From JAVBQJ01 sp031549115 (GTDB lineage: Bacteria; Verrucomicrobiota; Lentisphaeria; Victivallales; Victivallaceae): a stretch of DNA of 46,779 nt. The stretch covers positions 1 to 46,779 of the forward strand of contig JAVBQJ010000140.1 of the NCBI GenBank assembly GCA_031549115.1. The letters are read 5' to 3'. This document shows positions 1 through 7,920 of the stretch, piece after piece; positions within the stretch are counted from its first letter, which is position 1, and each line of letters opens with the position of its first letter. The notes beneath the pieces are model-generated. The model saw only the letters and a program-made list of their open reading frames with translations, did not search any database and had not been told where the DNA came from. Position numbers and translations under genes: made by a program.

Positions 1-89
1 TCCCCCCCGCCGCGATTCCACACCACCCACCGCCCTCCGGGCAACAGAATCACCCACGGCTGGAAGGGTTGCGGCAGTTTCACCCGATA

Positions 90-902
90 TTATAACCGCG
101 ACTCCACATGATCGCCCTGCGAACCGGAAAAGCGGCCGAAGTTATTGACGATCAATACTTCATGCACCGCCCCCTGCCCGGCGTGCCCATACAGTTCGGC
201 GATCCACACCGCCGTCGGCAGCAAACCCAGCAATACGCCAGCTCCCAGCGCCCAGTAACGAATCCACCGGATCCGCCGGTGGCGCCAGTCGTCCAGCACC
301 AGAAAGGAGCCGATGGCCGCGACCGGAATCACAATGCCGATCAGCCCTTTGGTAAAGACCCCGCCGCCGAGCGCGGCACCGAAGCCGAGCCACCAACACC
401 ATTTGCGCCATCCGGGACGCGCACGCATCATACCGGCAAAAGCATACACCCCCGCCAGCACGAAAAATGCCAACAGCATATCCACCATGCAGGTCCGGGT
501 ATTGGCAAAATATTGCGCTCCGGTCACCAGCATGATTCCGGCGAGAAACGAAGCGACGGTTCCGAAACAAAGCTTGCGCCCCAGCGCGAATACCGTCAGG
601 GCGCCGAGCCAGCCGGCCAATGCCGCCGGCAGCTTGGCCGCCCAGTCGACAAAGCCGAAACAGCGAAACGCAACCGCTTCCAGCCAGTAATATGCCGGAG
701 GGTATTCGAGAAATGCTTTGCCGTTCAGCCGGGGGACCACGAAGTCGCCGGTAACCGCCATTTCCGCACCGATCCCGGCCACCCGGGTCTCATCTCCGGA
801 AAAAATTTCCCGGCAATCCAATGCGCCGAAGCATACCACCGCGGCGAAAGTCGCCAACAGCCAGCGGTATTGCCCGACCGTAAAGCAACACTTGTTTATC
901 AT
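90..902 (-). CDS. GT39/ArnT-like membrane glycosyltransferase, interrupted by an in-frame stop and cut by the window edge
   Basis: This is the N-terminal part of a polyprenyl-phosphate-sugar dependent glycosyltransferase of the PMT/ArnT (GT39) type, which moves a sugar from a lipid carrier to an acceptor on the outer face of the membrane. The protein shows a first membrane helix, then the family's acidic loop (SGDETRVAG, followed by FLEYPPAYYWLEA) and several further hydrophobic segments. I chose the ATG at 902 because it directly precedes the first helix; the frame is open up to 968. The frame stops at a TAA (90-92) just after NNFGRFSGSQGDHVE, where family members normally continue with aromatic residues and another helix. 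Past the TAA the same frame stays open to base 1 and reads YRVKLPQ, then FQPWVILLP, which fits the family. The gene is therefore either a recent pseudogene or carries an assembly error near the contig end. The family call is fairly sure. Confidence 0.75.
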   Translation of the reverse strand: MINKCCFTVGQYRWLLATFAAVVCFGALDCREIFSGDETRVAGIGAEMAVTGDFVVPRLNGKAFLEYPPAYYWLEAVAFRCFGFVDWAAKLPAALAGWLGALTVFALGRKLCFGTVASFLAGIMLVTGAQYFANTRTCMVDMLLAFFVLAGVYAFAGMMRARPGWRKWCWWLGFGAALGGGVFTKGLIGIVIPVAAIGSFLVLDDWRHRRIRWIRYWALGAGVLLGLLPTAVWIAELYGHAGQGAVHEVLIVNNFGRFSGSQGDHVESRL

Positions 903-968
903 GCAGTTTCTCGTAATAGGGGTTTGGTAAACCGCAGTACTATACATCCGATTGCCGGAATGTGCCAC

Positions 969-1622
969 TTTTCGCTTCCATAAAAAGGGAAAAAAATTGC
1001 CGCTTCAAGCGCCGTCGCCGCCGGGATCCGTTTTTCCCAGCAGCCGCTCCAGGCTCCGGAAACTGTAAAAAAGAAAGTAAAAACTGCGAATATTCCAGGC
1101 ATCTTTCGAGTTGGAACGATACGCGATACTCTGACGGGACACGCGCAAAAGATATACTTTCGAATGACGGGGCCGGCTCTGCCGCCGGCATACCGCCGGT
1201 CCCAGCAGCCATTTGAACATAAACAACGGAGCAATCGGCCAAGCTTTCATGATTCTTTCCAAAAAGTTTTCAGGGCCTATCCGCGATAAGCCCTCATACA
1301 ATACCCGTATCTCCGGCAAACCGGTGAAATCTTCATGAGTACAGTAGTTAAAGTAATTCTTATTCTCGATATGTCAAGCAAATATGCGACAAAAAACTAT
1401 ATTTTGACAATTTTTATAAAAATCGGCAAGACATAATACCGTTTAAAAAACTTAATAGATATTTATGCCGGAAACATATTCAATTATACACTTCACACCT
1501 CCGTACCGAAACTTCGGTTTTCGCTCGAAAAAAGACGCATCCCAGATAAAGTGAATTGCATTTTTCATATTCGGCAATTATTGTATGTGGATCGGTAAGC
1601 GAAGGCACGAAAGGGGATTCCG
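969..1622. other. Mostly non-coding 650-bp stretch, with one doubtful small reading frame
   Basis: No convincing gene is visible here. A minus-strand frame from an ATG at 1250 (weak GGAAAG upstream) down to 1005 would give about 81 residues starting MKAWPIAPLFMFKWLLG; it matches no family I recognise and could be a remnant. A TTGACA (minus strand, 1372-1377) with a poor -10 (1350-1355) could drive leftward transcription into the glycosyltransferase. From about 1340 to 1600 the DNA is AT-rich and probably holds the promoter of the rightward regulator at 1623, but I see no well-spaced consensus pair for it. Confidence 0.3.
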
Positions 1623-2657
1623 GTGGGGAAATCGCGAAGAAGCAAGACGGCAATCCTGGTGGAGGAATTTGCCGATAAAATCAAAACCGGAGCCATGACG
1701 CCCGGAAATGATTTTTTTACGATGAAAGCGCTGATGGCCCGGTACCGGATCAGCATCGGTACGGCCAATAAGGTGCTGCAGGAGCTGCAGGCGCTCGGAC
1801 TGCTTGAAGTGCAGCGCGGCCGGAAAAGCAAAATCGCCAACCTCCTCGCACAACCGCCTGTACTTGCCAAGCCGGTGGGCGTGATCGCCCCGGTAAACGA
1901 ACCGTTTCATCAGGCACGATGGCGGGACGCCATTTTGCAGGAGGTGCAGCGGCGGCTTTTCCTGCACGGCAACCGGTCGCTTTTACTCCCGGACGATTTC
2001 GATCTCCGGCAGGCCGAAAGCAATTATTCGGGTTTCATTTACGCCACGGAACGGGTAAATATGGAACGGTGGCAAAATTTGCTCACCGCACAGATTCCGT
2101 GCGCCAGGATCTCTTTCGACCGTCCCTACTTCAACACGGTATTCTCCGACTACCGCCCGGCACTGGACCGGCTGATTCTGCACATGGCCGCCGCCCGCTG
2201 CAAACGGACGATCTATCTTGCTCCTTCCGAGGAAGAGTGCGCCCGAATCGAAAGCAAGCTCCAGCTGCATGGGCGCGCCACGGAAATCATGAACGAGTAC
2301 GGGATCCGGCAGGAGAACCGGACGCGCCTGGTCATGATTCCGAATCTGTATGGCGACACCACCAGGCTGGAAGAGGAGATCGGCAAAGCCGGCGGCAAGC
2401 TGGCATTGACTCTGTCCTGCAGCGCTTATATCCCGATGATTCTGCGTATCATGGAAAATCACGGGCGCCGCATCCATGTGGATTACGAGCTCTATTCGTT
2501 TTCATTTATTGAAAACGAAATTGCGCTGGGAAGCCGCCTGGATCTGAAGTATCCGGTCATGGCCGGAAAACTGGTGGATATGTTTTACCGGCAATGTCTC
2601 TCCGGCGAACCGCAGCTCGGCGAGATCCTCGTCGCCGACTTCATCCCGGATAACTGA
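1623..2657 (+). CDS. Hybrid transcription regulator: GntR-type winged helix plus LacI-type ligand domain
   Basis: A DNA-binding regulator of 344 residues. Residues 1-70 form a GntR-like winged helix (RYRISIGTANKVLQELQALG is the recognition region, followed by the LLEVQRGRKS wing). The rest resembles the periplasmic-binding-protein-like effector domain of LacI/GalR regulators, which usually senses a sugar. The start is a GTG preceded by AAAGGGG at a good distance; no ATG fits better. It is clearly paralogous to the regulator at 22981-24018: the wings, a central DYRPALD segment and the C-terminal DMxYRQC plus GE segments line up, and the lengths differ by one residue. It stands alone, with the next rightward gene behind its own promoter. 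The target and ligand cannot be read from the sequence. Confidence 0.8.
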   Translation: MGKSRRSKTAILVEEFADKIKTGAMTPGNDFFTMKALMARYRISIGTANKVLQELQALGLLEVQRGRKSKIANLLAQPPVLAKPVGVIAPVNEPFHQARWRDAILQEVQRRLFLHGNRSLLLPDDFDLRQAESNYSGFIYATERVNMERWQNLLTAQIPCARISFDRPYFNTVFSDYRPALDRLILHMAAARCKRTIYLAPSEEECARIESKLQLHGRATEIMNEYGIRQENRTRLVMIPNLYGDTTRLEEEIGKAGGKLALTLSCSAYIPMILRIMENHGRRIHVDYELYSFSFIENEIALGSRLDLKYPVMAGKLVDMFYRQCLSGEPQLGEILVADFIPDN

Positions 2658-2719
2658 TCCGGGCTTTCACCCCGATTCCGGGAAAAACCGGAAAAATCGC
2701 ATTTTTTCCGTATCGCCTC

Positions 2720-2748
2720 TTGACAGCGGCATTTTTCCTTGCTATAAT
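2720..2748 (+). promoter_or_regulatory. Perfect-consensus sigma70 promoter of the module A LacI gene
   Basis: TTGACA at 2720-2725 and TATAAT at 2743-2748 match the sigma70 consensus at all 12 positions with an ideal 17-bp spacer. The start codon of the LacI-type gene is at 2805, leaving a leader of about 50 nt. Such a strong promoter in front of a repressor gene suggests it is normally held down, but I find no clear palindromic operator next to it. Confidence 0.85.
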
Positions 2749-2804
2749 ATAAACAACAAAATAGACTCGGGTTATCAAACAAAGAAACGGCTCCCGGAAG
2801 TGCT

Positions 2805-3818
2805 ATGGCGAATGTGACACTGATCGATATTGCCCGTGAGGCCGGGGTGTGCAAGGCCACGGTGGTGAAGGTGCTTTCGGGCGGCGACACCAATATCCGG
2901 GTGCGCCCGGAGACCGCCGAGCGGATCCGCGCCGTCGCGGCCCGCCTGCAATACCGCCCGAATCTCAACGCCCGGGCTTTGACCGGACGCAGCATGCACC
3001 TGATCGGGTTATTGGTGGACAGTGTGTTGAGTTACAGCAATATCCAGATTCTGACGACGGTGGAACGGCTGGCGGCACAGCACGGCTACCGGGTGATGAT
3101 CGCGGAGACGCACAACGACATGGCCGGATTGCACGAAAGTTATCAGATTCTGCTCCAGCATGGCGTGGATGGGGTAATCTCGCTGGCGCACGACTATCCG
3201 GGCGAGGAGGCGACGCTGCAGCGCTGCTTTGCCAATCAGCCGCATCTGGTTTTCGCCGGGCGCCCCTCGTTCGACGAATGCAATTACGTCGATATCCGCT
3301 ACGATCTGGGAATCCGCAAAGCAGTGGAGCATCTCCTGGCCCGCGGCTGCCGCCGCCCCGGAATGCTGATGGAAAATCCGATTTACGGTCCGGTCCGGCT
3401 GCAGGAAGCCGGATTCCGGGCGCTGGTGCCGGAGGCGGATTCACGCATCCGGGTAATCGACAGCGCCGACCCCGGCGACGACGAGCGGCATGCGGCGGCG
3501 ATGCCGGCCATCGTCGAAGAGTTCATCCTCGGGCAGCAGCTGGATGCGGTGGTGGTAACGACCGACGTCTTCGCGGTCGGACTGCTGAGCGCGCTGGCCG
3601 TGCGCGGGCTCCGGGTCCCCGGCGACGTCGCGGTGATCGGCAACAACAACGAGCGGGTCTGCAACTTCAGCATGCCGCGTTTGACCAGCATCGATGAGAA
3701 CAATGTCGCGGTCGGCACCGCGCTGTGGGAGATGCTGATGGAGTCGGTCGAAGGCACCGGCTCCGGATTCCGCAGGCGTGAGGTGATCCCGCAACTGGCG
3801 ATTCGCGAATCGGCTTAA
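2805..3818 (+). CDS. LacI/GalR-family transcriptional regulator (module A)
   Basis: A sugar-responsive repressor of 337 residues. The N-terminus (TLIDIAREAGVCKATVVKVLSG) is the LacI helix-turn-helix, and RPNLNARALTG is the hinge helix that inserts in the minor groove. It is followed by the periplasmic-binding-protein-like core, whose C-terminal half includes GDVAVIGNNNE and LTSIDENN, where family members contact the effector. The recognition helix CKATVVKVL departs from the usual S-x-x-T-V-S-R-V-L, so its operator may be unusual. The ATG at 2805 follows GGAAG and a perfect promoter. It is the first gene of a rightward run up to 9257 (pseudopilin, GNAT, DUF4838, isomerase, sialidase-like), which it most likely controls. 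The inducer is unknown. Confidence 0.9.
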   Translation: MANVTLIDIAREAGVCKATVVKVLSGGDTNIRVRPETAERIRAVAARLQYRPNLNARALTGRSMHLIGLLVDSVLSYSNIQILTTVERLAAQHGYRVMIAETHNDMAGLHESYQILLQHGVDGVISLAHDYPGEEATLQRCFANQPHLVFAGRPSFDECNYVDIRYDLGIRKAVEHLLARGCRRPGMLMENPIYGPVRLQEAGFRALVPEADSRIRVIDSADPGDDERHAAAMPAIVEEFILGQQLDAVVVTTDVFAVGLLSALAVRGLRVPGDVAVIGNNNERVCNFSMPRLTSIDENNVAVGTALWEMLMESVEGTGSGFRRREVIPQLAIRESA

Positions 3819-3857
3819 CGATGTTTTAAACAATCACGAGAAGGAGAACGGGAAATC

Positions 3858-4493
3858 ATGAACAGACGCATTTTCACACTGATAGAATTGCTGGTAGTAA
3901 TTGCTATCATAGCAATTCTTGCCAGCATGCTGCTTCCGGCTTTGAGCAAAGCGCGGGCGGCGGCGCAGATGACCAAGTGCATCAGCAACCTGAAGCAGAT
4001 CGGGATCGGCATGCAATTTTACACCGGCGATTATGGGCAGGTGCCGCTGAAGGAGTACAAAGGGCCGAGTTACTGGTACATCGGCATGAACGATTATCTG
4101 TCGCTCCCGTCGCTGACCAAAGCCGACACGCGCTGGTTCGGCTATGTCGTGACCTGCCCGAGTTATTCGTATGTCGACCCCTTCTATCCATTGTCATACG
4201 CGATCAATCAGTATATGGCAGGGTATCACGTCGGAAACGACGTCTATGAATCGGGAATCGCGTTCGACAGCATCGTCAACCCGTCCGCCAAAGCGGTTCT
4301 GGGCGAATCCAACGGCTATGCGTTCGTCGACTGGGGTGACTTCCTGACCTCGGCCAGCGGCTGGGTCTACCGCCACAACAACCACTCCAATCTGCTGTTC
4401 GCCGACTCCCATGTGGACAAAGCGCGCTATCTCGGCTCCGGCGAATCGGAGCGCAACAAATACATCATGGATTATTTCTGGCCGGTGAAGTGA
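3858..4493 (+). CDS. Orphan pseudopilin with H-X9-DG type tail (module A)
   Basis: A 211-residue protein with a type IV prepilin N-terminus: a short basic leader MNRRI, then FTLIELLVVIAIIAIL, a single hydrophobic helix that would hold it in the inner membrane or in a pseudopilus. Glu at mature position 5 is present, but the Gly usually found just before the cleavage site is Ile. The globular part ends with the Lentisphaerota/Planctomycetota-type signature H, nine residues, then Asp (HNNHSNLLFADSH; the usual DG is DS here). GAGAAGGAGAA lies before the ATG. No assembly ATPase, peptidase or platform gene is in the window, so it is an orphan. Its place between a LacI gene and glycan enzymes suggests a role in surface handling or secretion tied to this substrate (inference). 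Confidence 0.9.
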   Translation: MNRRIFTLIELLVVIAIIAILASMLLPALSKARAAAQMTKCISNLKQIGIGMQFYTGDYGQVPLKEYKGPSYWYIGMNDYLSLPSLTKADTRWFGYVVTCPSYSYVDPFYPLSYAINQYMAGYHVGNDVYESGIAFDSIVNPSAKAVLGESNGYAFVDWGDFLTSASGWVYRHNNHSNLLFADSHVDKARYLGSGESERNKYIMDYFWPVK

Positions 4494-4507
4494 GGAGACC
4501 CAGCAGG

Positions 4508-5074
4508 ATGACACAGGGAAACGAAGTCACGCCGCAATTGCGTATGCTCTTCCCGCCGGAGCTTCTGGCGCAGCTCCCCCCGGTGCTCCTCCCGGCAGGC
4601 TTCCGGGTGCGCCCGCTCCGCCCCGGCGACGAGGCAAACTACCTGGCCTTGATGGCAAGCGCCGGATTTGTCTGGGAAGCCGCGGATTTGCGCCGCAACC
4701 TGACGGCGGCGCTGCCGGAGGGGGTCCTGGTGGTGGAAGCCGCGGATTCCGGCAATCTGGCCGCCACCGCAATGGCGTGCGAGCAGCCGCCGTGCGGGTG
4801 CGGACCGGGCGGCGAACTCGGCTGGGTCGCGGCGGCTCCGGCATTCCGGGGCCGGGGCCTGGGCAACGCGGTGTGCCTGGCGGTGCTGCATTACTTCCGG
4901 CGGGCCGGATACCGCACCATTTATCTGCAAACCGACGACTTCCGCAAAGCCGCGATCAAGACCTACTGGAAGCAGGGCTGGCGCCCGGTATTCCATGATT
5001 CCGGCATGCGCGAACGGTGGGCTGCCTTGTACCGGGAGCTGCAATTGACGACCCAAGAGGAGTTGAAGCTGTGA
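4508..5074 (+). CDS. GNAT-family N-acetyltransferase
   Basis: An acyl-CoA dependent acetyltransferase of about 188 residues. The region LGWVAAAPAFRGRGLGNAVC is beta-4 plus the acetyl-CoA loop (consensus R/Q-x-x-G-x-G/A), and it is followed by the helix and TIYLQTDDFRKAAIKTYWKQGW, the usual motif B end with a Tyr near the active site. The ATG at 4508 is preceded by GAGGAG; the frame is open 18 bases further but that would overlap the pseudopilin stop. The stop overlaps the GTG of the next gene by four bases (GTGA), so the two are translationally coupled. The substrate is not evident; an amino sugar or small metabolite from this locus is only a guess. Confidence 0.85.
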   Translation: MTQGNEVTPQLRMLFPPELLAQLPPVLLPAGFRVRPLRPGDEANYLALMASAGFVWEAADLRRNLTAALPEGVLVVEAADSGNLAATAMACEQPPCGCGPGGELGWVAAAPAFRGRGLGNAVCLAVLHYFRRAGYRTIYLQTDDFRKAAIKTYWKQGWRPVFHDSGMRERWAALYRELQLTTQEELKL

Positions 5075-7191
5075 GAAAGTATATTTGCGGGCTCGCCGCG
5101 CTGCTGATCGGCGGCCTGGCGGCTTCGGCCGGACGGGTGGAGTTGAGCCGGGACGGAAAGGCGCTGCTGGCGATTGCGACGCCGCAGCAGCCGACTCCGG
5201 CGGAGCGGCGGGCGGCGGAAAATCTGGCGTATTGGCTGCAACGTATCACCGGCGCGGAATTCCCCGTCGCCGCCGGGGATGACACGCAGCCGCATATCGG
5301 CATCGGCCGGCTGCTCCCGGCCGATGCCGGGGCCAAAGTGTCGATCGTGCCGCGCGACGGTTCGCTCTATCTCGGAGGCGACCCCGAGCTGGCGGTGTGG
5401 ACTTTTCTGGAAGAGGAGCTGGGGTGCCGCTGGTTCACTCCGGAGCGGGAACGGATCCCCGCCGAGCCGGATCTGACAATCGAGGTGACAGAGCGGCAGG
5501 TTACACCGGACTTCGCGATGCGCTTCGTCTATACCGATTACGCGTTATGCGCGTCGCCGGAGTGGACGGAACGCAACCGGGTGATGCGTTGGAATCACTT
5601 CAACCACATCGACGGCTGGTTCTGCCACACCTATGAGAATATCTGCGGCATGGAGGAAATCGCCGAGCACCCCGAGCTTTTTGCCCGCGCCGCCAATGGC
5701 GACGTCATCAATACCCAATTGTGCCCGACCCATCCGGAGATCCGGCGCCGCGCCGTCGAACGCGCCAGCGCCGCGTTGCGCGCCAACCGCAACCCGGAAG
5801 CCTACCTCCTGTCGATCACCGAAAACGACGGTTCGACCGGTTATTGCCAGTGCGAACGGTGCCTGGCGGTCATCCGTAAACACGGCGGCGCGCCGATTGC
5901 GGCGCACTTGACTCTGGTCAACGAAGTCGCCCGGGCCGTCCGGGATGAATTCCCGGAAATCAAAGTGGAATTTCTGGTTTATTCCCGCGATTTCCGCGCC
6001 GCGCCGACCGGGATGACGTTGGAACCCAACGTCGCGTTGTGGTATTGCGCGACCGACTTTTCCAAGCGGGGAATGGCAACGCCGTTTGCCGCCGATCCAG
6101 CGGGGACGGAAAACTTCCGCCAATGGCGCGCCCTGGCGGACGAGGTCAACGTCTGGGAATACAACTGCGACTACAGCAATTATTTCCGGGTGACGCCGAC
6201 CTTGCCGGCGCGCCTGGACAACCTCGGCTATTGGCGCGATCATGACGTCAACGGGATCTTCGCGCTGGAGGTTTTCGGGCGCAAGGGCGGCGACCAGCAG
6301 AATCTGCGTGCCTGGGTCATGGCGAAAATGATGTGGGACGCGTCGCTGGAGCCGGATGCGCTGGCGCAGGAATTCTGCGCCGGCGTCTACGGCGCCGCCG
6401 CCGATGCGCGCTTCCGCTACTACGAACTGGTGCGCGACGCCGGCGACGCGCACCAGACGATCGAAGAATTCTACGGCGTCGAAGCATTCTACCGTCGGGC
6501 GGCAGCCCTTTTCGGCGAAGCGTTCGCCGCCGCGGCCGCCGATCCGGCGGCATTGCGCCAACTGGAGCTGGATTACCTGCCGGTGGCGATGATGGAACTG
6601 GAACGCATCTTCGCGACCGGTTCGACCGACGGCGCCCCGCACTACGATGATTTGCTCGCCTTCGTCCGGCGCGTCGCCGCACGGGAAAAGGTCGACAATT
6701 ACAGTGAAATCCGCAGCATGTCCGGGCGGCTGGCCGAATTGGAGCTGCTGCGGAATGCCGGCGACGGCGTGTTGCGCATTCACGCCATCGACGGCAAACT
6801 CTACGAGTATCCGGGCGTGGACGACCCCTTGTCCGATACCGGACGCGCCACCCGGCTGCCGTGCACCGGCAACTGGCTGGTACAATGGCCGATTCCGGTC
6901 AATCTGTGCCGCCCCGGCGTCAAATACCGGCTGCGCGTGGAAGTGCGCGCCGGAGTGAAATCGGATGCGGCGCATGCGGCCACCATCGGCGTACATGCCG
7001 AAACGGAGGAATCCCGCAGCTTCCAGGCGCGGCCGGCGGCGGCGCAACTGCCGTTCGGCCAATACGGCTGGCTGGAAATCGGCGAGGCGTTCATCCCGCA
7101 GGCCGGCGATTATGTGTGGTTTGCCGCCGAACCCGGGAGCGGCATTGAATGGCTGTATGTCGACCGTATGGAATTGGTACCGGTGGAGTGA
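5071..7191 (+). CDS. Secreted DUF4838 protein (GH20/alpha-glucuronidase-like fold)
   Basis: A large exported protein of about 706 residues. The GTG at 5071 is the best start: it follows GAGGAG by eight bases, overlaps the GNAT stop as GTGA, and begins directly with a signal peptide (MRKYICGLAALLIGGLAASA). Residues from about 25 to 130 resemble the small alpha/beta domain found in front of GH20 and GH67 barrels (ENLAYWLQRITGAEFPV). The DUF4838 core follows, with RVMRWNHFNHIDGWFCHTY and the typical ITENDGSTGYCQCERC segment. The C-terminal 130 residues look like a beta-sandwich carbohydrate-binding domain. The family is widespread in glycan loci of Lentisphaerota, Planctomycetota and Bacteroidota; a glycosidase activity is likely from the fold but I know of no defined reaction to assign. 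Confidence 0.85.
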   Translation: MRKYICGLAALLIGGLAASAGRVELSRDGKALLAIATPQQPTPAERRAAENLAYWLQRITGAEFPVAAGDDTQPHIGIGRLLPADAGAKVSIVPRDGSLYLGGDPELAVWTFLEEELGCRWFTPERERIPAEPDLTIEVTERQVTPDFAMRFVYTDYALCASPEWTERNRVMRWNHFNHIDGWFCHTYENICGMEEIAEHPELFARAANGDVINTQLCPTHPEIRRRAVERASAALRANRNPEAYLLSITENDGSTGYCQCERCLAVIRKHGGAPIAAHLTLVNEVARAVRDEFPEIKVEFLVYSRDFRAAPTGMTLEPNVALWYCATDFSKRGMATPFAADPAGTENFRQWRALADEVNVWEYNCDYSNYFRVTPTLPARLDNLGYWRDHDVNGIFALEVFGRKGGDQQNLRAWVMAKMMWDASLEPDALAQEFCAGVYGAAADARFRYYELVRDAGDAHQTIEEFYGVEAFYRRAAALFGEAFAAAAADPAALRQLELDYLPVAMMELERIFATGSTDGAPHYDDLLAFVRRVAAREKVDNYSEIRSMSGRLAELELLRNAGDGVLRIHAIDGKLYEYPGVDDPLSDTGRATRLPCTGNWLVQWPIPVNLCRPGVKYRLRVEVRAGVKSDAAHAATIGVHAETEESRSFQARPAAAQLPFGQYGWLEIGEAFIPQAGDYVWFAAEPGSGIEWLYVDRMELVPVE

Positions 7192-7197
7192 AAAAAA

Positions 7198-7920
7198 ATG
7201 AAGTTGAAGCGTTCGCAGATCGAACACAGTATTGAAACCGCCAAGGTGGTTTTCCGCCACTTCGGTTTGCGGCTGCCGGGCTTTGCCGACTGGGATTGCC
7301 GTCATTGGCGCACGGTTGCCGGCGAGGCGGAGCGCGAGCTCCGGGAGTGCCGTTTGGGCTGGGATGTCACCGACTTCGGCTCCGGCGATTTCGAACGGAT
7401 CGGCCGCACGCTGTTTACGCTGCGCAACGGCCGCGCCGGGGATCCGCGGTATCCGAAAAGTTACGCGGAGAAGTTCATTCTCGATCCGGAGGGGCAACGG
7501 GCTCCGGCGCACTTCCATCGCTCCAAACGCGAAGACATCATCAATCGCGGCGGCGGCTTCATCGTGCTGGAATTGACCGCGTCGACGCCGGAGGGGCAAC
7601 CTGACTCCGGAGCATTTTTCGATGTCGCGGTCGATGGGTGCCGGCGGCGAATCCGTTCCGGTGATCGGGTCCGGCTGCACCCCGGCGAAAGCATTTGCCT
7701 GGAGCCGGGGGTGATCCATCAATTCTGGGGTGAAGGCGGCGATGGAATGGTGCTGGACGGTGTCCGTTACGGCGTTTCGGGGGAGGTATCGAGCGTCTGC
7801 GACGATTTGAGCGACAACGTATTCATCGTGCCGGGCAGCAGCCGCTTCCCGGAAATTGAAGAGGATGTACCGGCAATCCACTGCCTGTGCTCCGAATATC
7901 CATCCGAGAGCAAAAAATGA
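7198..7920 (+). CDS. D-lyxose/D-mannose isomerase-like cupin protein
   Basis: A cytoplasmic cupin of 240 residues in the D-lyxose isomerase family (E. coli YdaE type). These enzymes interconvert D-lyxose and D-xylulose, or D-mannose and D-fructose, with a bound divalent metal. The metal site is visible: PAHFHRSKREDIINRGGG gives two His and a Glu/Asp, and CLEPGVIHQFWGEG gives the last His. The N-terminal part (RSQIEHSIETAKVVFRHFGLRLPGFADW) is also typical. GGAG lies just before the ATG, six bases after the DUF4838 stop, and its own stop overlaps the sialidase-like start (ATGA). In this locus it would convert a monosaccharide released by the neighbouring enzymes; which sugar is not shown by the sequence. 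Confidence 0.85.
   Translation: MKLKRSQIEHSIETAKVVFRHFGLRLPGFADWDCRHWRTVAGEAERELRECRLGWDVTDFGSGDFERIGRTLFTLRNGRAGDPRYPKSYAEKFILDPEGQRAPAHFHRSKREDIINRGGGFIVLELTASTPEGQPDSGAFFDVAVDGCRRRIRSGDRVRLHPGESICLEPGVIHQFWGEGGDGMVLDGVRYGVSGEVSSVCDDLSDNVFIVPGSSRFPEIEEDVPAIHCLCSEYPSESKK

Noticed and set aside
960..1010. Sigma54 promoter (TGGCAC followed by GGCAA on the minus strand) for the glycosyltransferase
   Set aside because: The -24 and -12 elements are one base too close and the -12 lacks TTGC.
3822..3832. TGTTTTAAACA as operator of module A
   Set aside because: Only 11 bp with five-base AT-rich arms, no second copy near the LacI promoter; too weak to claim.
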